The notes below the pieces were generated by a model. The model searched no databases, was not told the origin of the DNA, and saw only the letters and a list, made by a program, of their open reading frames with translations. This document shows, in pieces, positions 52,650-64,000 of a stretch of DNA of 64,000 bases; position 1 is the first letter of the stretch, and every line of letters begins with the position of its first letter. The DNA comes from Trissonchulus latispiculum (Eukaryota; Nematoda; Enoplea; Enoplida; Ironidae), in contig JASAND010017963.1 of assembly GCA_030248195.1 (NCBI GenBank), positions 1-64,000 on the forward strand. Direction: 5' to 3'. The position numbers and the translations under genes are program-made.

Positions 52650-55600
52650 AACCTGAAACCAAGATTAAGCTTCAGAAACTATGCCAATGCGACAAAGTCG
52701 TGGCGAGTAAATTTTAGTAACCCTTCCCTTACAAAGGTTAGTAGAACGAAGAATAGTTAAGGTCTTCTTCGTGCTTCAAAATTCCGTATCACGAACTTGA
52801 TAGAACTACTGAATATTATTTTGCTTTGCAAGTAGGTGCAACAAGGGGGCATAATTTTAAGTTATTTTTTTATCTTGGTGCCCAGCATTGTAGGTTCTCA
52901 TGAGAGACCTTTATCATGCTGCCCTCCGCAGTCCAGAAAATAGACAAAAGGCGGAGAGGCGAGGATCAAGGATAGAAAACATGATCCCCAAGCAGTCCTG
53001 ACGTACGGTTATTTCAGTCACGCCCAGGGTAGATCCAGTCGTGCTGATTGGCGACTCGGTCTACCCCCCGCAGATCAATAGTGACTAGGATGGCGGAAGA
53101 CTAAATACCCCACTCTGAAGGGTAAAAGGGAGAAAAACCAGAGGCTGCAGAAAGGAGTCGGAGGAGAGGACGAGTTCTCAGACAGAAAAGAAGAAAAGTC
53201 CACCAAACCAACTATCCAATATAAGGTAATATAAGTTATTAGGTTTCCAACTCGACTATCTTTTAACTCACACTCTACTCTATTTAGTGCACGCAATTGA
53301 CAGCGTATCCTATATTAGACAGAGAAAACCTCAATGGCTACTTGCTTCAACGCTAAACAAGCAGTGCTGTCCAAAATATTATTATAAGCGGGAAGTTTAG
53401 ATGACTTGCTAATTCAATCTACCAATTTGGAAACTTAGCGCTTTGATGACGGTTAATTGAGGCGAATCTATGGAATTCTTGGTGGCACGAATCTGGCATG
53501 AGTGTCCGCCGTCACATCAGGGTAGCCAAATGATGAGGTCAGATTTGGATAGGAGACGTTTCGCAAGTTGTAATCGCAAACATTGTTGGTGAGATCAGTG
53601 TGTAGGCCACAGGAATAGCAAGTATGTGAAATTCCATTGGACATCAGGAAGACCGGACAATAATGATGCGTTTTGAGAGCGAGTAAGTGGTCATGAGGTC
53701 AATGCCGGAAACGAGATCACAGCTTGGAGATTTGCTTGTAGAACCAAACGGGGTCCAATTTGAGAGGGCATAAAAGCTCCATTCTAAGCACTGATAGGGG
53801 AAAAGGAAAATATGTCGCCCGAAAAGCATTTGTGCAATTTTATATTCTTCAAAATTTTTCCAAAGCAACGTACTCCTAACTTAGTAGCGGAGCGAATCCT
53901 AATTTTAAGTTATTTCAAACCAAATCACGTTTAAACTTACGAATTTCAGTTTTCAAAGTACGTGTATCTGTTATCTCGAATTCGTTAACTAAATCAGTCG
54001 TTAATAGTCCAAATTGTAAGTCTTACTTTATTAATTGAGTTTAATTTCACTCCAAAGTTGAGATCGCATGAGTTAAACATATGAAATTAAAAAGTTGTTA
54101 CTGTTTCGCGTGCGAAAGAAATCTCACGAATGACAAAATTAGATAATATTATTTAAATGTTTTCGGATCGGATTGTGATTTGTAGGAATTAGAATTTTAA
54201 ATTGGGCCTCAAAAAAATTTAATGAATTTTTGAAGTATTAGAATTTGGTACGCAATTCAAATTTTAATATTAATGTCATAATATGTCATAAAGTTTGAAC
54301 GGATCCATTTTGGCTTTCGTTAAATTTCTTTGGAGTACGAAAAAAGTAACAACGTTTCTAATTTCCTATGTTTAAGTTTAACACATGAGACTCAACTTTG
54401 AGGTTGAAATTGAAATTGAAAATTGAAAAATGACCAAAAAATGGACCCCCCCTTAAGTTGTCACAAGGAAGTTTTCACAGGACAGAAATAGTCATATTTG
54501 CATCAAAAAGAATCAAAACAAATATAATTTGTTATAAAAATAACGAATAATTCCCTGATGTTTCCTTTTTACATCCGTGCTGCTGATTCTTCTCACTCTT
54601 GCATGACGTAACTCAAAAGGCTTTGCGTAATGTGACGGCTATTTTGATATGTAACTGCTTTCGTACGACAAAGGAAACTAAATACAATAGAGCAAACATT
54701 TATAACTTGATCTAATTAAATTAATTAAGTTACCTTCTCATTTGGCCAGTTTTTGTACTGTACATAGTTGCGGTTGTATTAAGAAACTGTAGCATTTCGT
54801 GAGCAGAAATCCCATATTTTTATGGGTAATCAGTTAAAATTATTCGTAATTTTCTGATCTCGTTGTGTAATACCAATGTAATATATGGTAACTCAACACT
54901 TAACAAAAATAATAAAACAGGAAACCTAAAATTGCTGGAAGCTATTTTTTCCTCAACTCCTATAACTTCTTCTTCTTCTTCTTCTTCTTTTCTTCTTCGG
55001 CTTTTTCTTCATTACCGATACAGTACCAGCTTGTATCAGACGGTTTTATGGAGTGTCTAAGAACTCAAGAAAGCTAATAAGAACAGGCCTGTTTGAGTAC
55101 TAAAGCGACCGCCCTCTCAAGACCTTATTAAATCTCTGCCTCTATTATAGTCTAAAATGTCGCCTTGAGTTATTCTGCCCAACAGTTCTATTGTTTTTAC
55201 AGTACCAATTAGTATCTAAACAGGACAAAGGGTTCGAAGAACCCAGATAGACCAGCAGACAAACGATATCCATTTATATAAACTCTTTAGGAATCACTTT
55301 CTCATTTAGACATTTGAAAAATGCGTGAGTGGCTTACACTGCTCAACCTTTAGATCTGGGTAAGTGTAGGATGATCCTTGTGGTAAAGTCTCCTTGTTAG
55401 CAGCATTGGAAGGCTATAATTAGTGCAAGATAAAGGGCTAATAAAGGAGAACAGATTCTGAAAAGCGGGAGGATCTGCAACCAGGGACTGTTGTAATCTT
55501 AGAGCCGTTAGTAGTATTTGAACTAAGGCACTATCCCATCAGGAAAGGAATAGTGCATTTATGTACATTCGTATTGCTCATAGGTCCAATTTTTCGTAGG

Positions 55601-56130
55601 GCCGGCCAGCTGGGCTAGCTCTCGAAGACGGCGGGCCGGTCCCATCTTTCGCAAGCTACCCGAAACACAAGTAAAAACCTGAAATTTGATAGTTTTCGTG
55701 GAGGACTATTGTCATTATAAAGTGGTATGCCGTAAAACGGGCACTGGCCACCCGACTGGCACGTATTTTACCGACCAGTTGGCTCAAAGCAGGGGAACAG
55801 AAATTGCTTGCCATGGCTGGGAGTCCTACTTTTTGGCGTACAGTTTTTCCGTACGCCCCACTCCAGTTGGATGTGCACCGGTTAGGAGTAGTGTCAGCCA
55901 CGATAATTTTAAATTTTGGCTATTGGGGAGGTGGTGTACACAGTTAGCGCTGTCTAGGTTGGAGTTCTGCTGTACACACTGCTGAAGCTACTTCAACAAC
56001 TTAGACTAGGGATCAGCCTCCCAGCATGCAGCGTGCGTATAACCTATTTATTTGCACGCTGCAGCGTGTATTATCTGATTGATATGCACAGTCTTTACAC
56101 GATAAAAGTGCAAGAGTTGTATAATTTCTT
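52650..56130. other. Intergenic stretch without recognised gene; (CTT)n at 54968-54988
   Basis: ORFs are short and lack family features. A CTT microsatellite lies near 54970. Near 55770 the sequence TTTTACCGACCAGTTGGCT is the inverse of the SINE word GGTCGGTAAAA, perhaps a degraded minus-strand SINE. Confidence 0.4.
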
Positions 56131-56133
56131 GTA

Positions 56134-56668
56134 TATGTTACCGTAAAATTGTATAAAACGGAATTATGTATAATTCCGCTTTATTTCAGGAATTATATAT
56201 AATTCCTGAAACGTTAACTCTTATTTTCATCACCAAATTATACAGTTTTACGTGTAATTTCAGAAATTATACGTAATTCCTGAATATTTTCAGGAATTTT
56301 GTATAATTCCTGAACCTCTCAGGAATATTGGAGAATTCATGAAACTTTAGGAAATTTTGTATTAGTCTGCCTTGCCTTGTACAAGAACTTGTACGATTTT
56401 GTAAATCTAGTTCAAAATTTCTGCTCATCTAAATTTTGCTTAAATTCACAGTCTGCTTTTAATGTGTTATTACTCAGATCAGAGAAAGTCGAAAAATTGG
56501 GTTGTGCATAAAACACGTCCCCGGTTCCGGCTCCCGACCCGGCCAAACATAAAACACGGAATCCGGCCCCGGCCCCACATAAAACAACGTTTCAGGGATT
56601 ATGTATAATTCCTGAAATAATGCGGAATTGTACATAACTCCGTTTTATACAATTTTACGGTGACATAT
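56134..56668. mobile_element. Inverted-repeat element with ACCGTAAAATTGTATAAAAC ends
   Basis: The left ATATGTTACCGTAAAATTG and right CAATTTTACGGTGACATAT are inverted repeats of at least 30 bp. The interior is full of near-palindromic AATTATACATAATTCC and AATTCCTGAA words and a GGCCCCGGCCCC insert. Target duplication unclear. Confidence 0.6.
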
Positions 56669-56757
56669 ATAAGCCTCCAACCCCCGGCAATAATTACTGA
56701 CATTCCATGATAAAGTACAGGAAATTACATTATTGACAACAATCTTGGCTCTTCAGT

Positions 56758-57862
56758 ATGGGAATTACGAAAGGTGACGAAGAACTGAATATTCAGATCA
56801 AGCTGGAAAACCTTGTTATCCAAAATTTAGTTCATGCATCACAGTTGATCGTAGCACCCACCGGCTATGGGTTGATTGTTGTATTTATTACTGGAATAGG
56901 GGCTATAGTAGTATCAAGAGTGCATAATTGCACTATATATAAGAAGAAGAGTAAGCCAATAGAGCCGGCTCCTCTTCTTGGCATTGCGTAACGGTGCTCC
57001 GACCACAATACGCGAATGTTCCCCCGTTTGGTGGGGGGGGTAGCTCTCTTCGACAAAGCATACCCCCCCTCCGTTTGGTGGGGGGGTAGCAGAAAAGAGG
57101 TCCCCGTTTGGTGGGGGGGGTATAGCAGAGGATTACGGTAGTTTTTGTTCTATTTGAAAAAGGGTCCCCGTTTGGTGGGGGGGTATGCAAAAGGGGTCCC
57201 CGTTTGGTGGGGGGGTATGCGACAGGGGTCCCCGTTTGGTGGGGAGGTAGGCAAAAGAGGTCCCCGTTTGGTGGGGGGGGGGGTAGCCAACAGCCAATCA
57301 GATTGCAGAGACCCCCTCCCCGTTTGGTGGGGGGGGGGGTATAGCAGAGGATTACGGTAGTTTTTGTTCTATTTGAAAAAGGGTCCCCGTTTGGTGGGGG
57401 GGTATGCAAAAGGGGTCCCCGTTTGGTGGGGGGGTATGCGAAAGGGGTCCCCGTTTGGTGGGGAGGTAGGCAAAAGAGGTCCCCGTTTGGGGGGGGGGTC
57501 GCCAACAGCCAATCAGATTCATCCAATTTCAGCCTGACTTGGCGACCCCCCCCCCAACGGGGACCCCCTTCTGCCTACCCCCCCACCAAACGGGGACCCT
57601 TTTGCATACCCCCCCACCAAACGCGGACCCCTTTTGCATACCCCCCCCACCAAACGGGGAGGGGGTATGCTTGCCGACCCCCCCCCCCAACCAAACGGGG
57701 GAACATTCGCGTATTGTGGTCGGAGCACCGTTACGCAATGCCAAGAAGAGAAGCCCTCTAGTGGCTTACTCTTCTTCTAATATATAATGCAATTATGCAC
57801 TCTTGGTAGTATTTTATACAGTTAAAACCCACATTTACTTCAAGATCAAGAGTACTGACTAG
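56758..57862 (+). pseudogene. Small ORF split by a CAAGAGT-family transposon
   Basis: ATG at 56758 opens a frame with LENLVIQNLV and a hydrophobic segment GYGLIVVFITGIGAIVV, then runs into the element at 56915. Leaving out the element and one 7-bp duplication, the frame continues past 57812 to TAG at 57860-57862, predicting 68 residues with one membrane span. A TATATAA-like string lies ~90 bp upstream. No family is recognised. In-frame continuity across the insertion suggests, but does not prove, a real gene. Confidence 0.35.
56915..57805. mobile_element. CAAGAGT element with G-rich minisatellite arms, 7-bp duplication
   Basis: It is flanked by exact GTAGTAT repeats (56908-56914 and 57806-57812). 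Ends CAAGAGTGCATAATTGCA and TGCAATTATGCACTCTTG are perfect inverted repeats. The interior repeats CCCCGTTTGGTGGGGGGGTA many times, inverted on the right. It is the close relative of 28821-29549. ORFs inside are repeat products. Confidence 0.9.
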
Positions 57863-57869
57863 GAGACTG

Positions 57870-60800
57870 CGCAGATATGTCGTGGCGAGCCAAGTGTGTA
57901 CATACTACAGACTGGACAAGGCCAGAAAAACAGAGAAACTAGCTGCCATCCGACACTCTTAGAAATCAGTTTTGCAGAAATTATATATAGGCATTTTTGT
58001 ACCTAGTATTTTTAGTAGATAGAAATACACAAAGATTTTGAAAACTATTTCCTGAAAAAATCACTCGTCTAGTGCTAACAGAATTTTAAAAGATTTCAAA
58101 AATCTGCCAGTCTTGGAAACTACGATCTCTCTCATCCATAGTCTGTTTACGTTATCAGCCTATCGACAATAACTTTTAGCGTAAACTGTGAACCAGTGGA
58201 CACAACAAGTATTTTGTGGTAAATATTAATCAAACTTGTACTAATATTATTAATAATAACATTAATATAATAATAATAGTAGTAATAATAATAATAATAA
58301 TGATAATAATAATAATAATAATAATAATTGCAAAGAAATATTTACACTAATATAATACTAACATCACTTGGACTATCAATGTCTATACATATCTCCTGTG
58401 AAAACGATGTCCTGTATTTTACACGACCTTTTTATCATTTATTTATATACATAATTTTTCTATCGTTTTTACTGGAACTTAACTTGTTAAGAGTGATGTA
58501 CAATTTTCTCCAAATTATGCTACTACTCTTTCAAACAATTCATTTCATTCATTCTTTCTTCTGGCTACTGTTTCATTCATTAAGTTAATTAGCTCAACCT
58601 TTCACAGACTCTAACCTACATACGTTTCCACTAGCAAAACCTATTCTACAATGAAGGTCCTTTGTTTCAAGAGTTAGCGGCACACTTTTTCTGAAATTTA
58701 CACAAAAAACTGTAGGTGTACCGAGAACTGCTAATGAAGGAAAGTTTGTTGGCACTTTTTCAAAGCCTTAATCAGAATATTTTAATTGGCAAACAAAGAC
58801 TAGGATTTGGGGGTGAAGATCGCGGAATTTTGGAACATGTCTTAATTCCTACCCTATTCAATTTTTCTACAAAATTGTGCTCTAGCAAAATCCAGCAAAA
58901 TTCTTTTGAAACACATACCTACCAAATACTAATTGATTGACTGTACTTTTAATATTACTTGAGAACTTCGGTTAGCGCAGCGGTTGCTTACTTCGCTACA
59001 AGTGGAGAATCATGTCAATGTCAAGTCTAGAATTAAATAATTCTAGCACGTCTCTAACCTCCAGCCAGAAGTCATGCAGTTCCCAGCGAGTGCCTGAGGC
59101 ACGTATCCCTCATCTAAACGTTTATCCGAGGTAGCGAAAGGGGCGGTCATTTTTTCGGGGATGTGGCTACCGGAGCTTTCACAATCGCCGCCTGTAAGCA
59201 TGTGCGGTTATTCAGTGCCACCTTTAAGATCAGAGCTGCTTTCAAAGTTGTTGTTCAAAGTTGAAAAAAGGTGCCTTCCTAACCTAATTACCACACTGGA
59301 GCGAGACGTCCTTGAAACAATAATACGCCATTGATCATTATCTGAATGAAATTGTGCGCGCAGCATCTTGTAGTAAATATATAGCAGTTTTTGTGAAATA
59401 TAACGCACGAAACTACAGTTTAAAATTTTATGTATGTATTTAAAAATTCACTTGGGACATACTTCTCACTCCCTTCCCACAAGCTTTAGCGAGCCCTTCA
59501 CCACGGACGCATTCGGCAAACTGTCTGTGGAGCTAATTTTAGTTATTATTTTGCCAAGAAGTCACTGTAAATCGAAAAGGGGTACCCTCGAAACGTAGCA
59601 TGATGGAGGCGAATGCAAATAATTAGTTGAATAATTAATTAGCAGGGTCCAGCGTGACTTCATGAAAATTCTGATCGGAGAATTCATTCAAATTCATTCC
59701 GCCGAGCTTTTTAGACATGACAATTTCATTCTGACTGAGTCACACAACTATTCCCAACTGCACAAATTCTTAAAGTAAACAAGCCTTGGAGCTATTTTCG
59801 TATTAATCAGAGTCTAATTCACAGTCTGAAGAAAGCACCCACTTTGGATGCTAAAGGATTGAGCTAATTGGAAACAGTAAGCAAAATCTAACTAAGCGAG
59901 ACTTATATATTATTTGAAACTAATTCACAAATATTTGACTTTGTTTTGACCCTGGGTAAGTCAAATCAACGCATTTTTAAACATATATAGATTCCCTCAT
60001 AATGTCCTTATAAATATTTATGAGCTGTATAACAAGTGTGCCGGGATGGCCGAGTGGTTTCAGAACATGTTAGCAACAATCATAAATAGGGATTACATAT
60101 GCCGTGCTTTCCCTACACCCTGAAAGACTCGTGTAGAACTTACAGGAATTTTTGCAGTTTCCTACAAAAGTGCTCCTGTGCGGCCAGTCACTTTTGGAGC
60201 TTCCCATAGTTTCCACAAAAGTAACTTTTGTATATTTTACCGGCCACTCGAATAGCAAATATTACAGGAGTTTCCTGCAGAATATACTAAGGAAACCTGT
60301 AGCTTTTTACAGGAGTTTTTTCCGTAGAAAATATGGAGATACCTGTAGTTTTGTTTGACATTTTCGACAATCCTAAATCAGATATCAAACCTGTAGTTTT
60401 TACAAAACAAAACCTGTAATTTTCACTGGAGCTACCTGTTAATGGGGCAGGGGCGGGTGCGGGGGGCAGCGGCCGCTCCCAAAATATTTTCGGCAGGGAG
60501 CGGCCGTTACAAAAAATCACCCACTGGGTGTTGAAAGACTGAAAATTTGAAAAGTTCAAAAAATTTCAGTCTTCAAAAATTGTGATCACGGTCGCCCTTA
60601 TAGGTATACTCAGTTTACGTTATGAACGTGTCGAGGAAACCTGTACAGTAAACCTATAAACCACTGAAAACTACAGGTTAGTCTAACTTGTATTCCATTC
60701 TACCAAAGTATATCCGGTAAAACTACTAACGACGTCTTGTAGAAATTACAAGATATAACCTTCATTTTCTGCTAAAGCGTTTGTATTTATCATCTACAGA

Positions 60801-60910
60801 AGTGATTCCTGTAGTTTCTGATGGAACTTTTCTAAGAGTGATTTGTCTGAGTGTCTGTGAGCAGCCGTGCTCTAATGTAGTATCGTAAGAGCAAATGAAA
60901 GCTACTTTTG
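57870..60910. other. Intergenic stretch; AAT microsatellite and tRNA-like words
   Basis: No gene is supported. An (AAT)n tract runs ~58245-58328. GGTTAGCGCAGCGGTT near 58969 and GGGATGGCCGAGTGGTTT near 60043 look like tRNA A boxes without good B boxes, so probably SINE debris. From 60120 to 60840 many ACAGG/CCTGTAG words recur, probably a degraded element. Confidence 0.45.
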
Positions 60911-60911
60911 T

Positions 60912-61362
60912 CAAGAGTACATAATACATAAGAGTATGTTATGGCTATGTACGTTACGCTACGGTTGACCCAATCCCAAGAACTTGGATGCAAGTGACCC
61001 CTCACCGAAAATTGGTAACCAGTTGAAAAGGGGGTGTGACGCTCACGCGCTCTATGCTTGTGTGTTAAAGCTCGAAAACACTAGCACTACGTGCGCGAAT
61101 TTTGTGTCCGTTTCGAGCATTAGAACACATGCATAGCGGGCAAATGTTTTTAAAATTTGCGGTGGGGGGTTCAGCCGTTAGCGTGCAGAGCATGTATCAC
61201 GCTTGTAATACATAGAGTATGACAGCTGCCATACTCTTACGTATATATTATCAAGAGTACATAATACTATATCATGTACTCTTGATTAGCGTGCAGAGCA
61301 TAGTTTTTGCTCTGACAACATAGAGTGTGCCTAGTGGCACACTCTTATATTATGTACTCTTG
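60912..61362. mobile_element. Partial, nested CAAGAGT-family copies
   Basis: CAAGAGTACATAATACATAA starts at 60912, preceded by CTTTTGT. CTTTTAT follows the last terminus at 62979, so an outer element may span 60912-62979. A 111-bp piece at 61252-61362 has both termini and ATATTAT on each side. Confidence 0.6.
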
Positions 61363-61369
61363 ATATTAT

Positions 61370-62963
61370 CAAGAGTACATGATATAAGAGTGTGCCACTA
61401 GGCACACTCTATGTTATCAGAGCAAAAACTATGCTCTGCACGCTAACGGCCCACCCCCCCCCCCCGCAAAATAGACCCATCTCTTCAAAGATATTTAAGC
61501 GCTATGTTTGTGTTCTAAAGCTCGAAGCAGGCACAAGTGCACGCGCACGCAGTGCTTGTGTTTTCGAGCTTAAGGGGGGGATCACTTTTTCGCCGATTTT
61601 TCGACCATCTCCAATTTTGCTCATTTTCACATATTTTGTAGTCCCCATGGGTCCTCAAAACAAGACAAGTGCGTTTTGCGTAATATTGCTTCTGTCGTTC
61701 TGTACAGCCCTTCAAAGGTGATCTTGACATGTGTTAAACATAGGAAAATGAAAAAGTTAGGTTAAAATGTTTGTGGCAGAAAAATTTTTCGCTGTATGAA
61801 AGATACAGCGCTGAAACTTTCCACATATGTCAAGGACATATTGTAGAGTGCAGCTATCTAGTTTGGTGCAATTCTGTTGAGTGGCGGATTTTTGGTGAAT
61901 ATTTAAAGTCAGAATTTTGGAAAATCCAGCGTTTTTGGACTATGAAAAACAGGACCTACAGTACTCTTTTGCTTGTCCTGAACGATTGGCGAAAGCTACA
62001 GAAATGGCCAATAGATAGCTGCACTCTACACATAAAAATACGTCTTATGAAAGTATTCGCAAGTTTCTATCAACTATAGTAAGCTCAAAAAACTTGCCAC
62101 AAAAACAGCAAATTTTGGTAAAAATGGCCATTTTTCATAATTTTCACATTCTTTTGATAATCTCTCACTCATTATGTGGCAAAAAATCACCAAACTTGGC
62201 AGATTAATATATCCATGCCTGCCACATAATGTGGCCAAAACAAATGCGTCAATATTGAACATGGCCACTGTGGCGGCACCTTTGATCTTTACAGGTGGAA
62301 AATGCCAATTTTTAAATTTTTTCAAATATAGACAAATTGGGTATCAATCGATAGCTAATGGAACGAGGAGCAACTTTTCTCATAGAACTATGGGTCCAAA
62401 ATGCTGTCTGTGCAAGATAAAACTAGTTAAAGTTATACTGGACAGTCTTCCAAAGTTAGGTCAGTGCAGCACTCAAGCTTGCATTGTGAACGCCTGGATA
62501 GCTAGCCTTGAGCCACGTCTGGCGTAAAATATTACCTTAGTAAAGGCTTTAATTTGGTGTATCGGTCAATCCTATTCTCGATCTCGTTCGGTCTCCACCT
62601 GACCTTGCATGGCTCATCACCAGAATTTTCAAGTTTTACAGCTTTGAACCTGGATAACTCTGTCACAGTTTGATTTCGAACACTAATATTTGGTCTTGTT
62701 TTTAAGAACATATGGGGGCATATTATGTGTGAAAATGAGCGAAATCCGTGACTATCGATTTTTGACCAAAGTGACCCCCCCCCCTTAAGCACATAAACAT
62801 AGAGCGAGTGAGCGTACCCCCGTTTCGACTAGGTACTGATTTGCGGGGGGGGTCACTAGGGTCTGATTTGCGGGTGGGGTGGGCCGTTAGCGTGCAGAGC
62901 ATAGTTTTTGCTCTGATAACATAGAGTGTGCCTAGTGGCACACTCTTATATCATGTACTCTTG
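61370..62963. mobile_element. 1.6-kb CAAGAGT-family element with ~85-bp inverted ends
   Basis: It is flanked by exact 7-bp ATATTAT (61363-61369 and 62964-62970). Ends carry CAAGAGTACATGATATAAGA, GTGCCACTAGGCACACTC and TCAGAGCAAAAACTATGCTC, mirrored on the right. The interior has no transposase. It contains a segment near 62335-62390 resembling the satellite core (GGGTATCAAT ... GAGCAACTTTTCTCATAGAA). Confidence 0.85.
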
Positions 62964-62989
62964 ATATTATGTACTCTTGCTTTTATTTA

Positions 62990-64000
62990 TACAAGTTTCT
63001 CAATCGGCACCACTTCAGCAGAAAGGAAACAAAAGCCAGTGTTCTGGCTAAAAGCCTGAAGAGCCGTTGACTGAAGACCCCCTCTCACAATGTGATCAAG
63101 TTGACGTTTCTGACTGTGGGCTCTGAATACGGAGTAGTATTCTTGAATGACAAGTATTGTGGCTCGGCTGGCCTGTCTCGGTTAGACATGCTTGGAAACC
63201 CGGGCGGTCGTCTGGGCATCCGTATTGGCTCTACTCCGTGCCGGCCAGAAGCCGGCTTACCGGTTAGACACCGGCCGGCTAACAACACTAATACGGATAA
63301 TCAAGTGTCGGCACTCTGAGAGCCTTTTCAAAGAAGAGCAGAGTGTAGAGTATATAGTAGGTACTTTAACTCATTCCTTTAACTCTTTTCATGCTTGACA
63401 CCCCCGCTTTCTACTCTTTCCGTTAACTGTTGTAAATTGGATTTCTCTCTTCCGTTTCATTTACCTTGCCTTACCTATTCGAGCATAAAATTAGTATGTA
63501 GATCAGTTAGTTAGTTACTACATCCACTGGGTTTTTTGGCCTGCAAGATCAACATAATCTTGTGACCGGGCGTACCAGCGTGTAGAGATTGAGTTCACGT
63601 ATTGCAAAGTTCCCCGAAAACACAATGTAAGCTGAACAAGACCGCAAATAATGTAGATGTAGATTCTGGTCTTGTGGAAGGTTGAAAGAAATCCAACTTT
63701 TTGGGTACACACTCAACTGATGTTTGTCTTCGCTTTCGATCTCACTTTTTGCGTCCCCATCCACACAACTGAGCACGCAAGTGGAGTAAAGATAGCCTAG
63801 CTGACTTTCACGTTTCCGTAATTTCTTTAAGCTTCTGTGCTACTCTAAGGCCATATCATTCTTATCTTCCAGACAGAGTTGGAAGCAGGTCGCGGGTACC
63901 CGCGAGTTGGGCCGGATCGGGTCGCGCCGGGTATAGGTCGAAACTTTCGATCCGTTTCGACCCGCGGGTTAGAGTGGGTTAAATTTTGACCTAATAATTG
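62990..64000. other. Right edge of window; no gene confirmed
   Basis: A 75-codon ORF at 63092-63319 with moderate GC content has no recognised family. Its minus strand is also open. From ~63886 onward the sequence is rich in GGGTACCCGCGAG and GACCCGCGGGTT words, probably the end of another non-autonomous element cut by the window edge. Confidence 0.4.

Noticed and set aside
56933..57787. ORFs of 63-197 codons rich in PPPNG/GGG
   Set aside because: Same minisatellite as above in the second element copy.
57950..60845. Possible 2.9-kb element with CACTCTTAGAAA ends
   Set aside because: Matching ends are short (about 12 bp), no target duplication could be found and the interior is unremarkable.

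Overview
This is AT-rich eukaryotic nuclear DNA, most likely from an invertebrate animal; a sponge or another early-branching metazoan would fit, but the species cannot be fixed from sequence alone. The evidence is a metazoan-type kinesin-1 heavy chain split into many short GT-AG exons, a mitochondrial ATP synthase epsilon subunit, clan-2-like cytochromes P450, and a dense load of short non-autonomous DNA transposons, tRNA-derived SINEs and satellites. There are no operons, ribosome binding sites, CRISPR arrays or intact transposases.

Layout. Positions 1-33,250 (+ strand) hold the kinesin heavy chain gene (KIF5/Khc type). 22 coding exons, 2069 to 32211, join in frame to 939 codons plus a stop. 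The first ~50 motor residues are not seen and probably lie upstream. Its introns hold most of the repeats: hAT-like MITEs with 8-bp target duplications, a 2.1-kb element with TTCCTAC arrays, three tandem-array elements that each begin with a GC-rich hairpin, 146-163-bp satellites, and long-TIR elements. The largest intron (16092-26707) is almost entirely repeats. Positions 33,250-37,650 are intergenic, with SINE copies and a near-perfect foldback. A compact ATP synthase epsilon gene (+) is at 37675-37851. Three tandem single-exon P450 genes lie on the minus strand (38794-40291 broken by frameshifts, 42768-44264 and 44843-46339 intact). Positions 46,340-64,000 hold no recognisable intact gene. 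They carry a 3.2-kb TA-flanked element, hAT MITEs, elements with CAAGAGT termini and 7-bp target duplications (including a self-nested cluster at 61-63 kb), microsatellites and one small ORF split by a transposon.

The three gene groups have no evident shared pathway: axonal/microtubule transport, mitochondrial ATP synthesis and haem-thiolate oxidation/isomerisation. The most biologically interesting points are the P450 trio, whose I-helix lacks the usual acidic residue in all copies, the kinesin tail with IVK in place of IAK, a transposon inserted 7 bp inside a splice donor, and the hairpin-headed satellite elements.
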